64,000 nt of DNA from Alteromonas sp. ALT199 (GCF_018619335.1 NZ_JAHHDX010000163.1:34756-98755), one strand, 5' to 3'. Shown: positions 1 to 12,135, counted from the stretch's first letter. The notes: generated by a model from the sequence alone, not told the origin. Program-made: numbers and translations.

Positions 1-311
1 CCACCTAATGCAGTGAAAAGACCCGCCTGCCATGTGTCAGGTAGCGTTCCCGCGCCAGCTGCAATAGCTTCTTGCGCTTGGAAACCAATGTTGTACATAC
101 CGAAGAACATAGCTGGGAATGTTGCCATCCATACCATGATCATGATGCGCTTAAGGTCAATGCTGTCGCGCACGTGCGTGTTAGCTTTGTTTACTTTACC
201 TGGCGTATAAAAGATGGTCGCTGCAGCTTCGTAAAGCGCGTACCATTTTTCATGCTTACCACCCGGCTCAAAATCCGGCTCAATTTTTTCTAAATACGCT
301 TTTAAACCCAT
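1..311 (-). CDS. nqrB: Na+-translocating NADH:quinone reductase subunit B (partial)
   Basis: N-terminal ~103 residues of NqrB; the rest lies beyond the left edge. NqrB is an integral membrane subunit of the sodium-pumping NADH:ubiquinone oxidoreductase and carries covalent FMN and riboflavin in the family. The visible start reads [18 protein letters not shown], the usual NqrB amino terminus, followed by the first hydrophobic segment around [14 protein letters not shown]. The ATG (309-311 on the plus strand as cat) lies 3 bases after the nqrA stop codon, so the two are translated from one operon. The order nqrA then nqrB is the standard one. The covalent flavin attachment site is not in the window. 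Confidence 0.93.
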   Translation of the reverse strand, partial: MGLKAYLEKIEPDFEPGGKHEKWYALYEAAATIFYTPGKVNKANTHVRDSIDLKRIMIMVWMATFPAMFFGMYNIGFQAQEAIAAGAGTLPDTWQAGLFTALG

Positions 312-314
312 GAC

Positions 315-1655
315 TTAACCCTCTTTCTCTATCGTGGTCAAACAGTCGCGTAAGATAGGAGCGTAGTTGTATTTGCCAGGGCATACATAAGTACACAATG
401 CCAAATCTTCTTCGTCCAACTCTAAGCAACCCAACGTCTGAGCACCGTCAGTATCACCAGAAATCAGGTCCCTAAGCAGAAGCGTAGGAATGATATCTAG
501 GGGCATAACGCGTTCGTAATTACCAATTGGAACCATAGAACGTTCTGAACCATTGGTAGTTGTTGTCATATCAAATTTCTTGCTACCACTTAGGTGACCT
601 AAGTAAGCGCGTGTCACTGAGTGTTGGTTTGAACCAGGTAGGATCCAACCGAACAATTTCTTTTCGTGACCTTCTTTTAATAGTGAAACTTGGGTGTGGA
701 AACGACCTAAGAAACCGTGTACGCCCATGGCAGTGGTACCGTTAAGTACAGAACCAGAAACAACACGTACTTCACCGTCTACTTGCTCGTTCGCAGTTAG
801 CTCGGTTACGTCTGCGCCAATTACAGTGCGCACTAGGCGTGGGTTTGTTGCAGCAGGACCTGCAAGTGAGATGACACGACGGTTATCTAATTCACCTGTA
901 GTTAGCAATGCACCAATAGCCATTACGTCTTGGTAGTTGATGTGCCAAACCGTTTTGTTCATGCCGGCTGAATCAAGGAAGTGGATATGAGTACCCGGTA
1001 GGCCCGCAGGGTGAGGACCGCCAAACTCTTCAACATCAACTGCCGCATCGCCAGTAGCAACAGAAGCACCTGCTGCTTTACAAACGTAAGTTTTGCCACC
1101 ACTCAATTGCGTTAGCGCTTTAAGACCATTTACGAAATCGTCTTGGCGCTCAGCAATAATTACAGCAGGATCTGCTGCAAGTGGATTAGTATCCATTGCT
1201 GTAACGAAAATTGAGTTTGGTACAGAGTCTAGCTGAGGCGATTTGCTAAATGGACGTGTGCGTAACGCTGTCCACATGCCTGACTCTACAAGGATTGACT
1301 GAAGCTGCTCACGTGTTGCGCTCGCGATCTGGTCAGCTGCAACTTTATCAAATGACACAGCATCGCTGCCGTTCATTTTGATAACTACAGACTGAAGAAC
1401 ACGTTTTGCACCACGGTTAACCTCTACCACTTCACCCGCAGCTGGAGCAGTGAATTTAACGCCGGGGTTCTTTTTGTCTTCAAAAAGAACCTGACCTTTC
1501 TTCACTACATCGCCAACTTGGACGTGCATGGTAGGGCGCATACCCACATATTCTTCTCCCAGAATGGCAACGCGCGTTGCAGCAGATGCATCAGCAATCT
1601 CCTGCTTTGGCGCTCCCTCAATTGGGAGGTCGAGACCTTTCTTGATTTTTATCAT
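315..1655 (-). CDS. nqrA: Na+-translocating NADH:quinone reductase subunit A
   Basis: 446 residues, the usual NqrA length. NqrA is the peripheral cytoplasmic subunit of the six-subunit Na+-NQR, linked to quinone binding in the family. The start chosen is the ATG giving [14 protein letters not shown], which matches the family amino terminus; a reading frame upstream to about 1733 is open but would add 26 residues with no family likeness. A strong Shine-Dalgarno is not visible before this ATG. An RnfC/barrel-sandwich-like region is recognisable near the beginning ([20 protein letters not shown] area). It is the first gene of the nqr operon and nqrB follows after 3 bases. It provides the sodium-motive force typical of marine bacteria. 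Confidence 0.95.
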   Translation of the reverse strand: MIKIKKGLDLPIEGAPKQEIADASAATRVAILGEEYVGMRPTMHVQVGDVVKKGQVLFEDKKNPGVKFTAPAAGEVVEVNRGAKRVLQSVVIKMNGSDAVSFDKVAADQIASATREQLQSILVESGMWTALRTRPFSKSPQLDSVPNSIFVTAMDTNPLAADPAVIIAERQDDFVNGLKALTQLSGGKTYVCKAAGASVATGDAAVDVEEFGGPHPAGLPGTHIHFLDSAGMNKTVWHINYQDVMAIGALLTTGELDNRRVISLAGPAATNPRLVRTVIGADVTELTANEQVDGEVRVVSGSVLNGTTAMGVHGFLGRFHTQVSLLKEGHEKKLFGWILPGSNQHSVTRAYLGHLSGSKKFDMTTTTNGSERSMVPIGNYERVMPLDIIPTLLLRDLISGDTDGAQTLGCLELDEEDLALCTYVCPGKYNYAPILRDCLTTIEKEG

Positions 1656-2096
1656 ATGTAATTGCACTACTCTAATAGAAATACCCTTTTGCATGACCGC
1701 AGAAAACCTGCCTGTCAGCATGCAAAAACGCACTATTAACAGGTGTTAGACACCTTTTTTGTTGATTGATGGAACTTGCTGCAATTGCTACGGTCAGCCT
1801 GTTATGAAGCCGTAACGCATAATTCCTTTAGCGGACGCTTTGTTCGCCCTTTCTTTATAGACCACCAGCAGAAATTTACACTTATTATTGTTGTTGTGTA
1901 GCTGCAATCGCCACTGCTGTTTTGGTAGAGGCAGAAAAGACCTCTACTTAATTTCGGGATTTTAGCATTAACCCATACGTTTGTGCCACGCTATTTCAAG
2001 ATAAAGGCAAATTTTTCTACAATTTAATGTAAACCTTTGGTCTTATTCATTTACATTTTGCGCAACCACGCCCTATATCAAACTGTATTTAGGTAC
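1656..2096. other. Intergenic region upstream of nqrA
   Basis: About 440 bases with no convincing gene. It must contain the nqr promoter and a long 5' leader, but I could not fix -35/-10 boxes. AT-rich stretches near 2005-2060 are the likeliest promoter zone. No tRNA or riboswitch fold was recognised. Confidence 0.5.
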
Positions 2097-2124
2097 AAAA
2101 AAGCCGTCAAATCAGACGGCTTTT
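2097..2124 (-). terminator. Rho-independent terminator of fabV
   Basis: Inverted repeat AAGCCGTC / GACGGCTT with a 6-base loop (atcaga region). Read on the minus strand it is followed by a run of six T. It lies about 40 bases past the fabV stop codon. Confidence 0.85.
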
Positions 2125-2164
2125 GCACAAATTGCATTAAGTTAATTAATGGTAAGTTTAGGTT

Positions 2165-3343
2165 TTACCACTTAACCAATGGGTCAACTTCACTGTCGTA
2201 ATCCACATTTTTAATGTCAAAACCGAACAGCTTGAGGAACTCATGGTGGTAACCTTTGTAGTCACTTAAGTCATGAAAGTTCTCTTGTGTCACTTGATCC
2301 CATAGCGCCTTAATTTTCGCTTGGGTAGCATCGTTGGTTTCTTTGCCGTCCATGCGATAGCGATTTGCTTCATCTAACGTAGGCGTATTTCCAAACAGAC
2401 ACTGTGTGAATAAGCCATGAATTTGTTCAATACAGCCTTCGTGAGTACCTTCTTCTTTCATTACTTTGTAAATAAGTGAAATATAAAGCGGCATGACTGG
2501 AATAGCTGAACTGGCCTGGGTAACTAGCGCTTTTAACGAACTCACGTTTGCTTGTACAAGCAAGTCACTGTTTTTACCAATAATAGCAGCTGCAGCGCGG
2601 TCTAAGTCTTCTTTTGCTTTGCCGATAGTTGCTTGACCGTAGATAGGCCATGTAAGCTCTTTACCAATGTAGGTATAGGCAGTGGTTTTACAGCCTTCTG
2701 ATAGCACATCAGCATCGCGTAGGAAGTCCATCCAACGTTCCCAATCTTCGCCACCCATCACTTTAATGGTATTGAGGATCTCATCGTCATTGGCAGGCTC
2801 GAGCGCCACTTCATGCACTTTATCTTTATCTGTATCGTAAGTTTTTGTTGTGTATGCCTCGCCTACTGGCTTAAGCGTTGACTTGTAAGTCACTCCAGTT
2901 TCTGGGTCGGTTCTGCGAGGAGACGCAAGACTATAAATAACCAAGTCAACCTTGCCCATTTCGGCTTTGATCTTTTCAATAGCTTCGTTTTTTATCTCAT
3001 CAGAAAAGGCATCGCCGTTGATAGTATCTGCAAAGAGGCCTTTCGCTCTGGCTTTTTCGTGGAATGCTGCCGTGTTGTACCAACCAGCGGTTCCTGTTTT
3101 GCGTTCCGTCGGTGCTTTTTCAAAGCACACACCTAGTGTTTTTGCACCATAGCCAAACGCAGAAGTAATGCGTGACGCTAATCCATAGCCTGTAGAGCTG
3201 CCAATAACCAGTACATTTTTAGGGCCTTCACCTAGGTCGCCTTTTGCTTCTACATAAGCAATTTGTTCTTCAACCGATGTTGCACAGCCAACAGGGTGCG
3301 CGTTTGTACAAATGAAGCCTCTCACTTTAGGCTTGATAACCAT
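2165..3343 (-). CDS. fabV: Trans-2-enoyl-ACP/CoA reductase FabV
   Basis: 392 residues, close to the ~400 of FabV. It reduces trans-2-enoyl-ACP to acyl-ACP with NADH in the last step of the fatty-acid elongation cycle and is the triclosan-tolerant alternative to FabI. Visible marks: an NAD-binding glycine-rich segment VLVIGSSTGYGLASRI (about residues 45-60), the SLASPRRTDP segment, and the family's active-site Y-x8-K pattern (YGQATIGKAK, about residue 235). The start MVIKPKVRGFICTNAHPVGC is typical, and AAGGA sits upstream on the minus strand. It is a single gene with its own terminator. Confidence 0.95.
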   Translation of the reverse strand: MVIKPKVRGFICTNAHPVGCATSVEEQIAYVEAKGDLGEGPKNVLVIGSSTGYGLASRITSAFGYGAKTLGVCFEKAPTERKTGTAGWYNTAAFHEKARAKGLFADTINGDAFSDEIKNEAIEKIKAEMGKVDLVIYSLASPRRTDPETGVTYKSTLKPVGEAYTTKTYDTDKDKVHEVALEPANDDEILNTIKVMGGEDWERWMDFLRDADVLSEGCKTTAYTYIGKELTWPIYGQATIGKAKEDLDRAAAAIIGKNSDLLVQANVSSLKALVTQASSAIPVMPLYISLIYKVMKEEGTHEGCIEQIHGLFTQCLFGNTPTLDEANRYRMDGKETNDATQAKIKALWDQVTQENFHDLSDYKGYHHEFLKLFGFDIKNVDYDSEVDPLVKW

Positions 3344-3431
3344 AATAATTTTCCTTATTTGAGCGTGGGGCTATTGTAATACCGAAGCCACTGATAACAA
3401 CTCGGAGCAGATGGAGTCCTACTGAGCTTTC

Positions 3432-3486
3432 ATACCAATTCGCATAGATAATTGCTGAGTAGGTAATTATCTATGCGGATTGGTAT
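3432..3486. repeat. 55-bp inverted repeat, REP/MITE-like
   Basis: Two 22-base arms (3432-3453 and 3465-3486) are complementary except for one G-T wobble and enclose an 11-base loop. The ends are ATACCAATT / (A)ATTGGTAT. A bare ATACCAATTGGTAT palindrome made only of these ends occurs at 34004-34017, suggesting a dispersed family. There is no T run, so it is not a standard terminator. Confidence 0.75.
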
Positions 3487-3691
3487 AATACGCTTTTGTC
3501 AGCATATCGCATACACGCATTCTCACCAACAAAACATAGTAGCATCACATATTTAGATTTGAAAAAGCATCACGCAAACTCACTTGGATTGCTAGTGCGT
3601 TATTCGCCTACAAACCATGAATTAAAAAGTGAAAGGGTTAGACTAGAAGATAAAAGGGAATAAAAGATGAATCGTTGAAGAATGTTAAAAT

Positions 3692-3721
3692 TTACAGGAG
3701 CGCCAGAAGACCCCCCTGTAA
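3692..3721 (-). terminator. Possible fklB terminator
   Basis: TTACAGG / CCTGTAA stem with a long loop that itself is C-rich, followed on the minus strand by ATTTTAA. It lies directly after the fklB stop. It is weak compared with the other terminators in the window. Confidence 0.4.
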
Positions 3722-3729
3722 AGATGTCT

Positions 3730-4350
3730 TTAACCTAGAACGTCAAGAAGTTCTACGTCAAAGATAAGCGTGCTGTAAGGGGCAATAGCTGCACCCGCAC
3801 CCTGCTCACCGTAAGCTAGGTCGTGTGGTACGTATAGACGATACTTTGAACCTGCTTTCATAAGTTGAAGCGCTTCAGTCCAACCTTTGATTACGCCACC
3901 TACTGGGAACTCAGCTGGCTGACCACGCTCGTAAGAGCTATCAAACGTTGTTCCATCAATAAGCGTGCCGTGGTAGTGAACACGTACTGTGCTAGACGCA
4001 TTAGGCGTCTCACCGTCACCTTCAGTAACAACTTCGTATTGAAGACCAGATTCAGTTACGGTTACTTCATCACGCTTCGCGTTTTCTTCAAGGTATTTTG
4101 TGCCTTCTTCAATAACCGCTTTGCTCGCTTCTTCTTTAACTGCTTGCATACGCTTGTGAATTTCGCCAAACGCATCACGTAGTGTGTCGTTATCAACCTG
4201 AGGTGCTTGACCTGCGAAGGCGTCTTTTAGGCCAGCTACAACAGCATCAATCGCTAGTCCGTCGAACGGATTTGATTGTAATTGTTGACCCATTTGAAAA
4301 CCAATGCCGTAACTTGCTTGGGTTTCTACTGTATTGAATGTATCAGTCAC
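3730..4350 (-). CDS. fklB: FKBP-type peptidyl-prolyl cis-trans isomerase, FklB type
   Basis: 206 residues, the same length as E. coli FklB. It catalyses proline cis-trans isomerisation. An N-terminal helical dimerisation domain (about 1-90, with YGIGFQMGQQL) precedes the FKBP domain (about 110-205) with VRVHYHGTLIDGTTFDSS, GVIKGWTEAL and YGEQGAGAAI motifs. No signal peptide is visible, so it is probably cytoplasmic. The start is a GTG at 4348-4350, chosen because CAGGAG lies 6 bases upstream and the product then begins VTDTFNTVETQASYGIG, like the family. The longer open frame to 4386 has no ribosome binding site. It is divergent from ppc. Confidence 0.92.
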   Translation of the reverse strand: MTDTFNTVETQASYGIGFQMGQQLQSNPFDGLAIDAVVAGLKDAFAGQAPQVDNDTLRDAFGEIHKRMQAVKEEASKAVIEEGTKYLEENAKRDEVTVTESGLQYEVVTEGDGETPNASSTVRVHYHGTLIDGTTFDSSYERGQPAEFPVGGVIKGWTEALQLMKAGSKYRLYVPHDLAYGEQGAGAAIAPYSTLIFDVELLDVLG

Positions 4351-4583
4351 AAGAACTCCTGAAATTAAATTACAAATGCAGTACAAATTTCAAACAAAAC
4401 GCATAGCGCGAGAATGTTTCTGCATTTTCCGGTGCAGGAGTGTATCACACCACAAAATATCTTGCTTTGAGCAATGTTAACTAGGGTGAAAAAGTATCAA
4501 AATGTTGTAAATTATAACCGAAAGTGGTTAGACAAGTCGCAAAGGACACAGTATGGTTAGGCCCATATATTTAGGAGGATAGC

Positions 4584-7205
4584 ATGCAAACACACTACGA
4601 TGCTGAACTGAAAGATACCGTTCGATACCTTGGCAAAACCCTTGGTGAAACAATCAAAAATCAATTGGGTCAAGAGTGGCTGGACCGTATTGAAACGATT
4701 CGAAAAGGCGGCCGAGCTTCTTATCAGGGAGACGCTGCGTGCAGCGAAGAACTGAAAGAAACTTTCAAAACAATGTCTGACAGCGATTTGCTTACTGTTG
4801 GTCGTGCCTTCGCACAATTCTTAAACTTGGGTAATATTGCCGAGCAAGAATACAACGCGGCAATGAATGTCGATGCATCGATTGATGCTCTGTTTAAACA
4901 CCTAGATAAAGCAGAACTTACTGCTGACAAAGTACAAGACGCCGTTGCAAAACTAAACATCGATCTTGTACTGACTGCGCACCCTACTGAAGTTACGCGT
5001 CGCACACTTATTCACAAACATAAAGAGCTAGCAGACTGTCTTCAGGCTGTACATCAAGAATCGTTAAGCGATGTTGAGCGTAAGAAGATTGAAACCCGCA
5101 TTGCTGACCTTATTGCTCAAGCTTGGCACACTGAAGAAATTCGTTCAGTTCGCCCAACGCCTGTTGATGAAGCGCGATGGGGTTTTTCCGTTATCGAAAA
5201 CTCATTGTGGGAAGCGGTACCTGACTTCATGCGCGAACTTGATGGTCGCTTGAACGAAGACTACGATGTATCGCTACCGCTAGACTCATCACCAGTACAA
5301 TTTAGCTCTTGGATGGGCGGTGACAGAGACGGTAACCCATTTGTTACTTCAAAAGTAACCAAGCAAGTATTGCTGCTGGCAAGAAAACGCGCGGCTAAGC
5401 TTTTCGCTATCGACCTTGATCGTTTGCAAGTAGAACTTTCAATGTACGATTGCAACGAAGAATTACGTGAAAAAGTAGGCGATGCAAACGAACCCTACCG
5501 CGCACTACTTCGTCCGTTAGTAAACAAATTTATTGCTACTCGCGACGGCATTGCCGACTATTTAGCGGGTAAAAACCCAGACACGTCTAACTGGATAGAA
5601 AGCGACGATGAGCTTATCGAGCCTTTAATGCTTTGCTATCAGTCTTTACTAGACTGCGGTATGCAAGTAGTGGCAAATGGCCTTCTACTAGATACCATCC
5701 GCCGTGCTCGCGTATTTGGTATTCACCTGCTACGCCTTGACGTGCGCCAAGATTCAGAGCGCCACGCCGACGTATTTAGCGAACTCACTCGCTACCTAGG
5801 TTTAGGCGACTACGCACAGTGGAGCGAAGCCGACAAACAAGCATTCTTATTGCGCGAGCTTGGTTCAAAACGTCCGCTATTCCCAGCACAATGGGATGCA
5901 TCTGATGACGTAAAAGAAGTGCTTGATACCTGTAAAGTAATTGCGAAACACAGCAAGCATGGCTTTGGTATTTACATTATCTCTATGGCGAGTGAGCCAT
6001 CGGATGTTATGGCGGTCCAGCTGCTTCTTCAAGAAAGCGGTGTAGACTGGCCAATGCCGGTAGCACCACTATTTGAAACGCTTGACGATTTGAACAACTC
6101 ACCAGATGTAATGCGCAAACTCCTGTCTATCGACTGGTATCGCGGTTATGTGAAAGGCCGTCAGTTTGTCATGATTGGTTACTCTGACTCAGCAAAAGAT
6201 GCAGGCGCATTGGCTGCGGGTTGGGCACAGTATCAATCGCAAGAAGCTTTGGTTGCCATTGCAGAAGAATTTGACGTAAGCCTAACCCTATTCCACGGAC
6301 GTGGCGGTACAATTGGTCGTGGTGGATTGCCAGCACATGCTGCTATTTACTCACAGCCTCCTGGCTCACTAGATGGTGGTTTCCGCGTGACAGAACAAGG
6401 CGAAACTATTCGCTATAAGTTCGGTATGCCTAAACTGGCTAAACGCAGCCTAGGTATTTACGCCAGCGCTATTATTGAAGCCATGTTGTTCCCACCTCCG
6501 GCACCAAAAGAAGAGTGGCGTGAGCTTATTACTGCAATGGCAGCGCAAGGTCGTGATAACTACCGTGCAACTGTACGTCACGATGAAGAGTTTGTACCTT
6601 ACTTCCGCGTGGCTACACCAGAGCAAGAGTTAGGTAAACTACCGTTAGGCAGCCGTCCTGCCAAGCGTAAGCCACAAGGCGGTATTGAGAGCTTGCGTGC
6701 TATCCCATGGATTTTCGCTTGGGCGCAAACTCGTTTGGTACTGCCAAGCTGGCTTGGCGTTATGCGTGCTATTGATAGCGTGAAGACCCCTGAGAACGAG
6801 AAAGTGGTTAACGAAATGTTCAGCGAATGGCCGTTCTATCGTTCGCGTCTTTCCATGCTAGACATGGTGTTCCACAAAGCGGACCCACGCATTAGTGAAG
6901 CTTATGATGAGCGTTTAGTACCTAAAGAGCTTAAACACTTTGGTGAAGCCCTGCGTAGCGAGCTTAAAGAAAGCATCTCGTCACTGTTGGCTATCACAGG
7001 TGATGACGACATTATGAAGAACGACCCGCAAGGTAAAGAGTCGATGGAGATCCGTGCAGCGTATCTTCAACCGCTTCATTACCTGCAAATTGAACTTCTA
7101 GATCGTATCCGTAAAGCCGGTGACGATGCACAAAACACCAGCTTAGAGCGCGCTATGATGGTAACTATCGCCGGTATCGCTATCGGAATGCGCAACACAG
7201 GATAA
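4584..7205 (+). CDS. ppc: Phosphoenolpyruvate carboxylase
   Basis: 873 residues, normal length. It carboxylates phosphoenolpyruvate with bicarbonate to oxaloacetate, the anaplerotic feed of the TCA cycle. Key motifs: VLTAHPTEVTRRT (catalytic His, about residue 138), the WMGGDRDGNPFVT segment (about 245), IGYSDSAKDAGALAAGW, FHGRGGTIGRGGLPAHAA (about 575-590) and the carboxy-terminal MRNTG. An AGGAGG lies 6-7 bases before the ATG. It stands alone between the divergent fklB and the convergent katG, with a shared terminator downstream. Confidence 0.97.
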   Translation: MQTHYDAELKDTVRYLGKTLGETIKNQLGQEWLDRIETIRKGGRASYQGDAACSEELKETFKTMSDSDLLTVGRAFAQFLNLGNIAEQEYNAAMNVDASIDALFKHLDKAELTADKVQDAVAKLNIDLVLTAHPTEVTRRTLIHKHKELADCLQAVHQESLSDVERKKIETRIADLIAQAWHTEEIRSVRPTPVDEARWGFSVIENSLWEAVPDFMRELDGRLNEDYDVSLPLDSSPVQFSSWMGGDRDGNPFVTSKVTKQVLLLARKRAAKLFAIDLDRLQVELSMYDCNEELREKVGDANEPYRALLRPLVNKFIATRDGIADYLAGKNPDTSNWIESDDELIEPLMLCYQSLLDCGMQVVANGLLLDTIRRARVFGIHLLRLDVRQDSERHADVFSELTRYLGLGDYAQWSEADKQAFLLRELGSKRPLFPAQWDASDDVKEVLDTCKVIAKHSKHGFGIYIISMASEPSDVMAVQLLLQESGVDWPMPVAPLFETLDDLNNSPDVMRKLLSIDWYRGYVKGRQFVMIGYSDSAKDAGALAAGWAQYQSQEALVAIAEEFDVSLTLFHGRGGTIGRGGLPAHAAIYSQPPGSLDGGFRVTEQGETIRYKFGMPKLAKRSLGIYASAIIEAMLFPPPAPKEEWRELITAMAAQGRDNYRATVRHDEEFVPYFRVATPEQELGKLPLGSRPAKRKPQGGIESLRAIPWIFAWAQTRLVLPSWLGVMRAIDSVKTPENEKVVNEMFSEWPFYRSRLSMLDMVFHKADPRISEAYDERLVPKELKHFGEALRSELKESISSLLAITGDDDIMKNDPQGKESMEIRAAYLQPLHYLQIELLDRIRKAGDDAQNTSLERAMMVTIAGIAIGMRNTG

Positions 7206-7214
7206 CAACTTGAC

Positions 7215-7274
7215 AAGCGAGGCTTCTGTATCACAATGCATAACCGCATTACTTGTTCTACAAAAGCTTCGCTT
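7215..7274. repeat. Imperfect hairpin after ppc, possible relic of the composite palindrome family
   Basis: Arms 7215-7230 and 7259-7274 pair over 16 positions with one wobble and one mismatch. Inside is a smaller hairpin AATGC/GCATT. The layout (outer stem plus inner hairpin, just past a stop codon) resembles the composite palindromes elsewhere in this window, but the CATGGATG core is missing. Confidence 0.4.
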
Positions 7275-7286
7275 AGCTGACAATCA

Positions 7287-7325
7287 CAAAAAAGCCCGCT
7301 TCATCATTATGAAGCGGGCTTTTTA
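7287..7325. terminator. Bidirectional terminator between ppc and katG
   Basis: Stem AGCCCGCTTC / GAAGCGGGCT with an 8-base loop, flanked by A-run on the left and T-run on the right, so it can end transcription from ppc (plus) and katG (minus). Confidence 0.9.
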
Positions 7326-7360
7326 TTGCTTAGATGTTTTTACTTACATCAAGATAAGTA

Positions 7361-9981
<2,621 letters not shown>

Positions 9982-10730
9982 ATGCGTATATCCCTACTAT
10001 TATTCTTTGTTGCGCTGTTCTCGCTCAATAGCCACTCCATCGCCAGTACATTGGAACTACCTACTGGATTATGGGAAGGCATAAGTGAAGATGGCCTTAC
10101 GTTTCGATTGCTTCAAATAAATGAAAGTGGCGAGCACAGTTTTTTGAAGTAGCCATTCTAGGTGGTTTAAAGAAAGCGCGTCGCACACCTTTCACTAATG
10201 ACGACATTGTTTGTATAGAAAATAGATGTACTATCAAAACAATAATTGAGAGCGATGTTACGCGCACGATTACGTTATCTCCTTATCTAGATACCGATTT
10301 AAAAGTACTTGAGTCGAGTTTTAAAGGTAAAGAGAGTTATATGTCTCGTACGTATCAGTTGATAAAACAAGAAGCAAAATCGACGCCTAGAAAGTTCCTT
10401 GAAAAACGTGGGCAGCTAATTGCTAATGCTGAACAAAATACGACCGAACACCCTTTCGGCACTTGGATTGGCGTAATGCAGTATTTAGACAGACCAGAAT
10501 TAGCATTACTACAGTTAAATGAAGACGAGCAAGGTTCATTACGGGTTTATAGAAAGGGTTCTAAAACCTTCAATGAAGTGCAATCAAGCTTTTCTGCTAA
10601 CAATATAAGTATTGATGGCAAAGTGATTGAAATTGAAGCGTCACACACAACTTTTGCATCAAACATTATCCTGTTTGTGCAAGCAGACAACATGATTTCT
10701 GGCTACACCTACGCAATTCATAAGAGCTAG
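9982..10730 (+). pseudogene. Secreted protein of unknown function, interrupted by a -1 frameshift
   Basis: A signal peptide (MRISLLLFFVALFSLNSHSIAS) begins at the ATG 9982, with AAGGA upstream. The frame ends at a TAG at about 10150 after 56 codons. Adding one T to the T6 run at about 10140-10145, or slipping back one base there, joins it to an open frame ending at 10730. The restored product is about 249 residues. The second part reads continuously through KGKESYMSRTYQLIKQEA to a mostly hydrophilic beta-rich tail. I do not recognise the family. The run is U UUU UUG in the zero frame, a classical slippery heptamer, so programmed frameshifting, phase variation, true decay or a sequencing error are all possible. 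Confidence 0.7.
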
Positions 10731-11050
10731 CCAGCAGCCATGGGCGCAATAAAGCTGTACCGCATAGAGCCAGCCCAAGCACAGTAATTTTCTTAGATAG
10801 TAAATTAATGAAAAGCTGCTGGGTAATGCTCTAAATAAGCTTCGCTTTACATGGCTCTCCTATTCTAAATGTGCAGTGGCGAGGCCTACGAGCACGCAAC
10901 AAAAAAGGCTGGATACGTAAGGTCGTAACAGACTGTCTGCAGCAGGGATTCTGCAGCCAAGCCTCCATGGATGGAAGCTCGGCGTGTCTGTGTAGGCCTT
11001 ACGTATCCAGCCTTTTCTAGCGGATGCTAATGCATCCGCTTTAAGCACTA
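10731..11050. other. Intergenic region between the secreted protein and mdh
   Basis: 320 bases without a gene. It contains composite palindrome A (10903-11016) and a separate hairpin GCGGATGC/GCATCCGC at about 11020-11041 immediately after the mdh stop. Confidence 0.55.
10903..11016. repeat. Composite palindrome A (double-hairpin core), probable mdh terminator
   Basis: Arms of 22 bases (10903-10924 and 10995-11016) match at 21 positions. Between them are a hairpin CTGCAG...CTGCAG with a GGGA centre (10937-10956), then TCCATGGATGGA (10964-10975, stem TCCA/TGGA with TGGA tip), then CTCGGCGTG. This order matches the elements at 54.6 and 62.7 kb. On the minus strand the outer stem ends in six T, so it could terminate mdh. 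Confidence 0.8.
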
Positions 11051-11989
11051 TTAGCCGTTTACGAAGTCAACGCCTAGCTTGATGTCTCCACGTAGGCCTT
11101 CAAGCATGTCGTTTTTCGCTTTTTCTTCAAATGCGCTTAGCTCGCCGTATGGCAAGATTTCTTCAACACCGTTTGCGCCAAGGCGTACTGGGTGTGCAAA
11201 GAATGCTGCGTCGTCGCTGTCGTCAGTTTGTACGTAAGTGTACTCAACAACGTTCTCGCCTTGCATTGCTGCAACAAGAGACAGACAGAAACGTGCTGCT
11301 GCTTGACCCATTGAAAGGGTTGCAGAGCCACCGCCGGCTTTTGCTTCAACAACTTCAGTACCCGCATTCTGGATACGAGTCGTTAGACTAGACACTTCTT
11401 CGTCTGTGAACTCAACACCCTCAACTTGTGAAAGAAGAGGAAGGATAGTTGTACCAGAGTGACCACCGATTACCGGTACGTGCACTGAAGATACGTCTAG
11501 ATCTTTAAGTTCAGCAACAAAAGTTTCTGCACGGATTACATCTAGCGTAGTTACACCGAATAGCTTGTTCTTGTCGTAAACGCCTTTTGCTTTTAGCGTT
11601 TCAGCAGCAATAGCAACGGTAGTGTTTACAGGGTTAGTGATGATACCAACACACGCGTTTGGGCAGTTATCAGCTACACCTTCAACGAGGTTTTTAACAA
11701 TGCCGGCGTTGATGTTGAACAGATCAGAACGATCCATACCTGGCTTACGAGGCATACCCGCTGGAATAAGAACTACGTCTGCTCCAGTAAGTGCATCAGC
11801 AAGGTCATCTTTACCGTGACCGGTTACTTTTACTGCAGTTGGGATGTGGCTCAAATCAACGGCAACACCAGGAACAACTGGCGCGACATCGTAAAGCGCT
11901 AAATCTGAACCTGCTGGCAATTGTGTTTTCAACAACAAAGACAGCGCCTGACCAATACCACCGGCAGCACCTAACACGGCTACTTTCAT
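11051..11989 (-). CDS. mdh: Malate dehydrogenase (NAD)
   Basis: 312 residues, exactly the usual size of enterobacterial-type Mdh. It interconverts malate and oxaloacetate in the TCA cycle, in the cytoplasm. The Rossmann motif [12 protein letters not shown] is at the amino end; the substrate loop [17 protein letters not shown] with the catalytic-site arginines follows (about residues 77-92). ITNPVNTTV (about 115) and the catalytic His in [12 protein letters not shown] (about 177) are present. AGGAG lies before the ATG. It is divergent from argR, the same arrangement as in E. coli. Confidence 0.97.
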   Translation of the reverse strand: MKVAVLGAAGGIGQALSLLLKTQLPAGSDLALYDVAPVVPGVAVDLSHIPTAVKVTGHGKDDLADALTGADVVLIPAGMPRKPGMDRSDLFNINAGIVKNLVEGVADNCPNACVGIITNPVNTTVAIAAETLKAKGVYDKNKLFGVTTLDVIRAETFVAELKDLDVSSVHVPVIGGHSGTTILPLLSQVEGVEFTDEEVSSLTTRIQNAGTEVVEAKAGGGSATLSMGQAAARFCLSLVAAMQGENVVEYTYVQTDDSDDAAFFAHPVRLGANGVEEILPYGELSAFEEKAKNDMLEGLRGDIKLGVDFVNG

Positions 11990-12101
11990 ACCATTTCTCC
12001 TATGGGATTACTTCACGTATTTAAACGGAACGTCACACTAATGCAACGCGGGGGAAAACTCAATCACCGGATCGTCTTATTAACGTTATTTATGGCAATT
12101 T

Positions 12102-12135
12102 TGTCTCGATATTCATTATCATGAATGATTATGCA
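12102..12135 (+). promoter_or_regulatory. Paired ARG boxes upstream of argR
   Basis: Two adjacent sites resemble the ArgR operator TGAAT-N4-ATTCA: TGTCTCGATATTCA at 12102-12115 (8 of 10 conserved positions) and TGAATGATTATGCA at 12122-12135 (9 of 10). Their centres are 20 bp apart, the spacing expected for one ArgR hexamer. They lie about 90-125 bases before argR, so autorepression is likely; mdh on the other side may also be affected. Confidence 0.7.

Larger units (their letters stand above)
3344..3729. other. Intergenic region with one large inverted repeat
   Basis: 386 bases between fabV and fklB without a gene. It holds the 55-bp inverted repeat at 3432-3486 (listed separately) and a weak fklB terminator at 3692-3721. 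The rest is AT-rich and unremarkable. The fabV promoter should lie just right of 3343. Confidence 0.5.

Noticed and set aside
11131..11391. Frames overlapping mdh on both strands
   Set aside because: Shadows of the strongly supported mdh gene.
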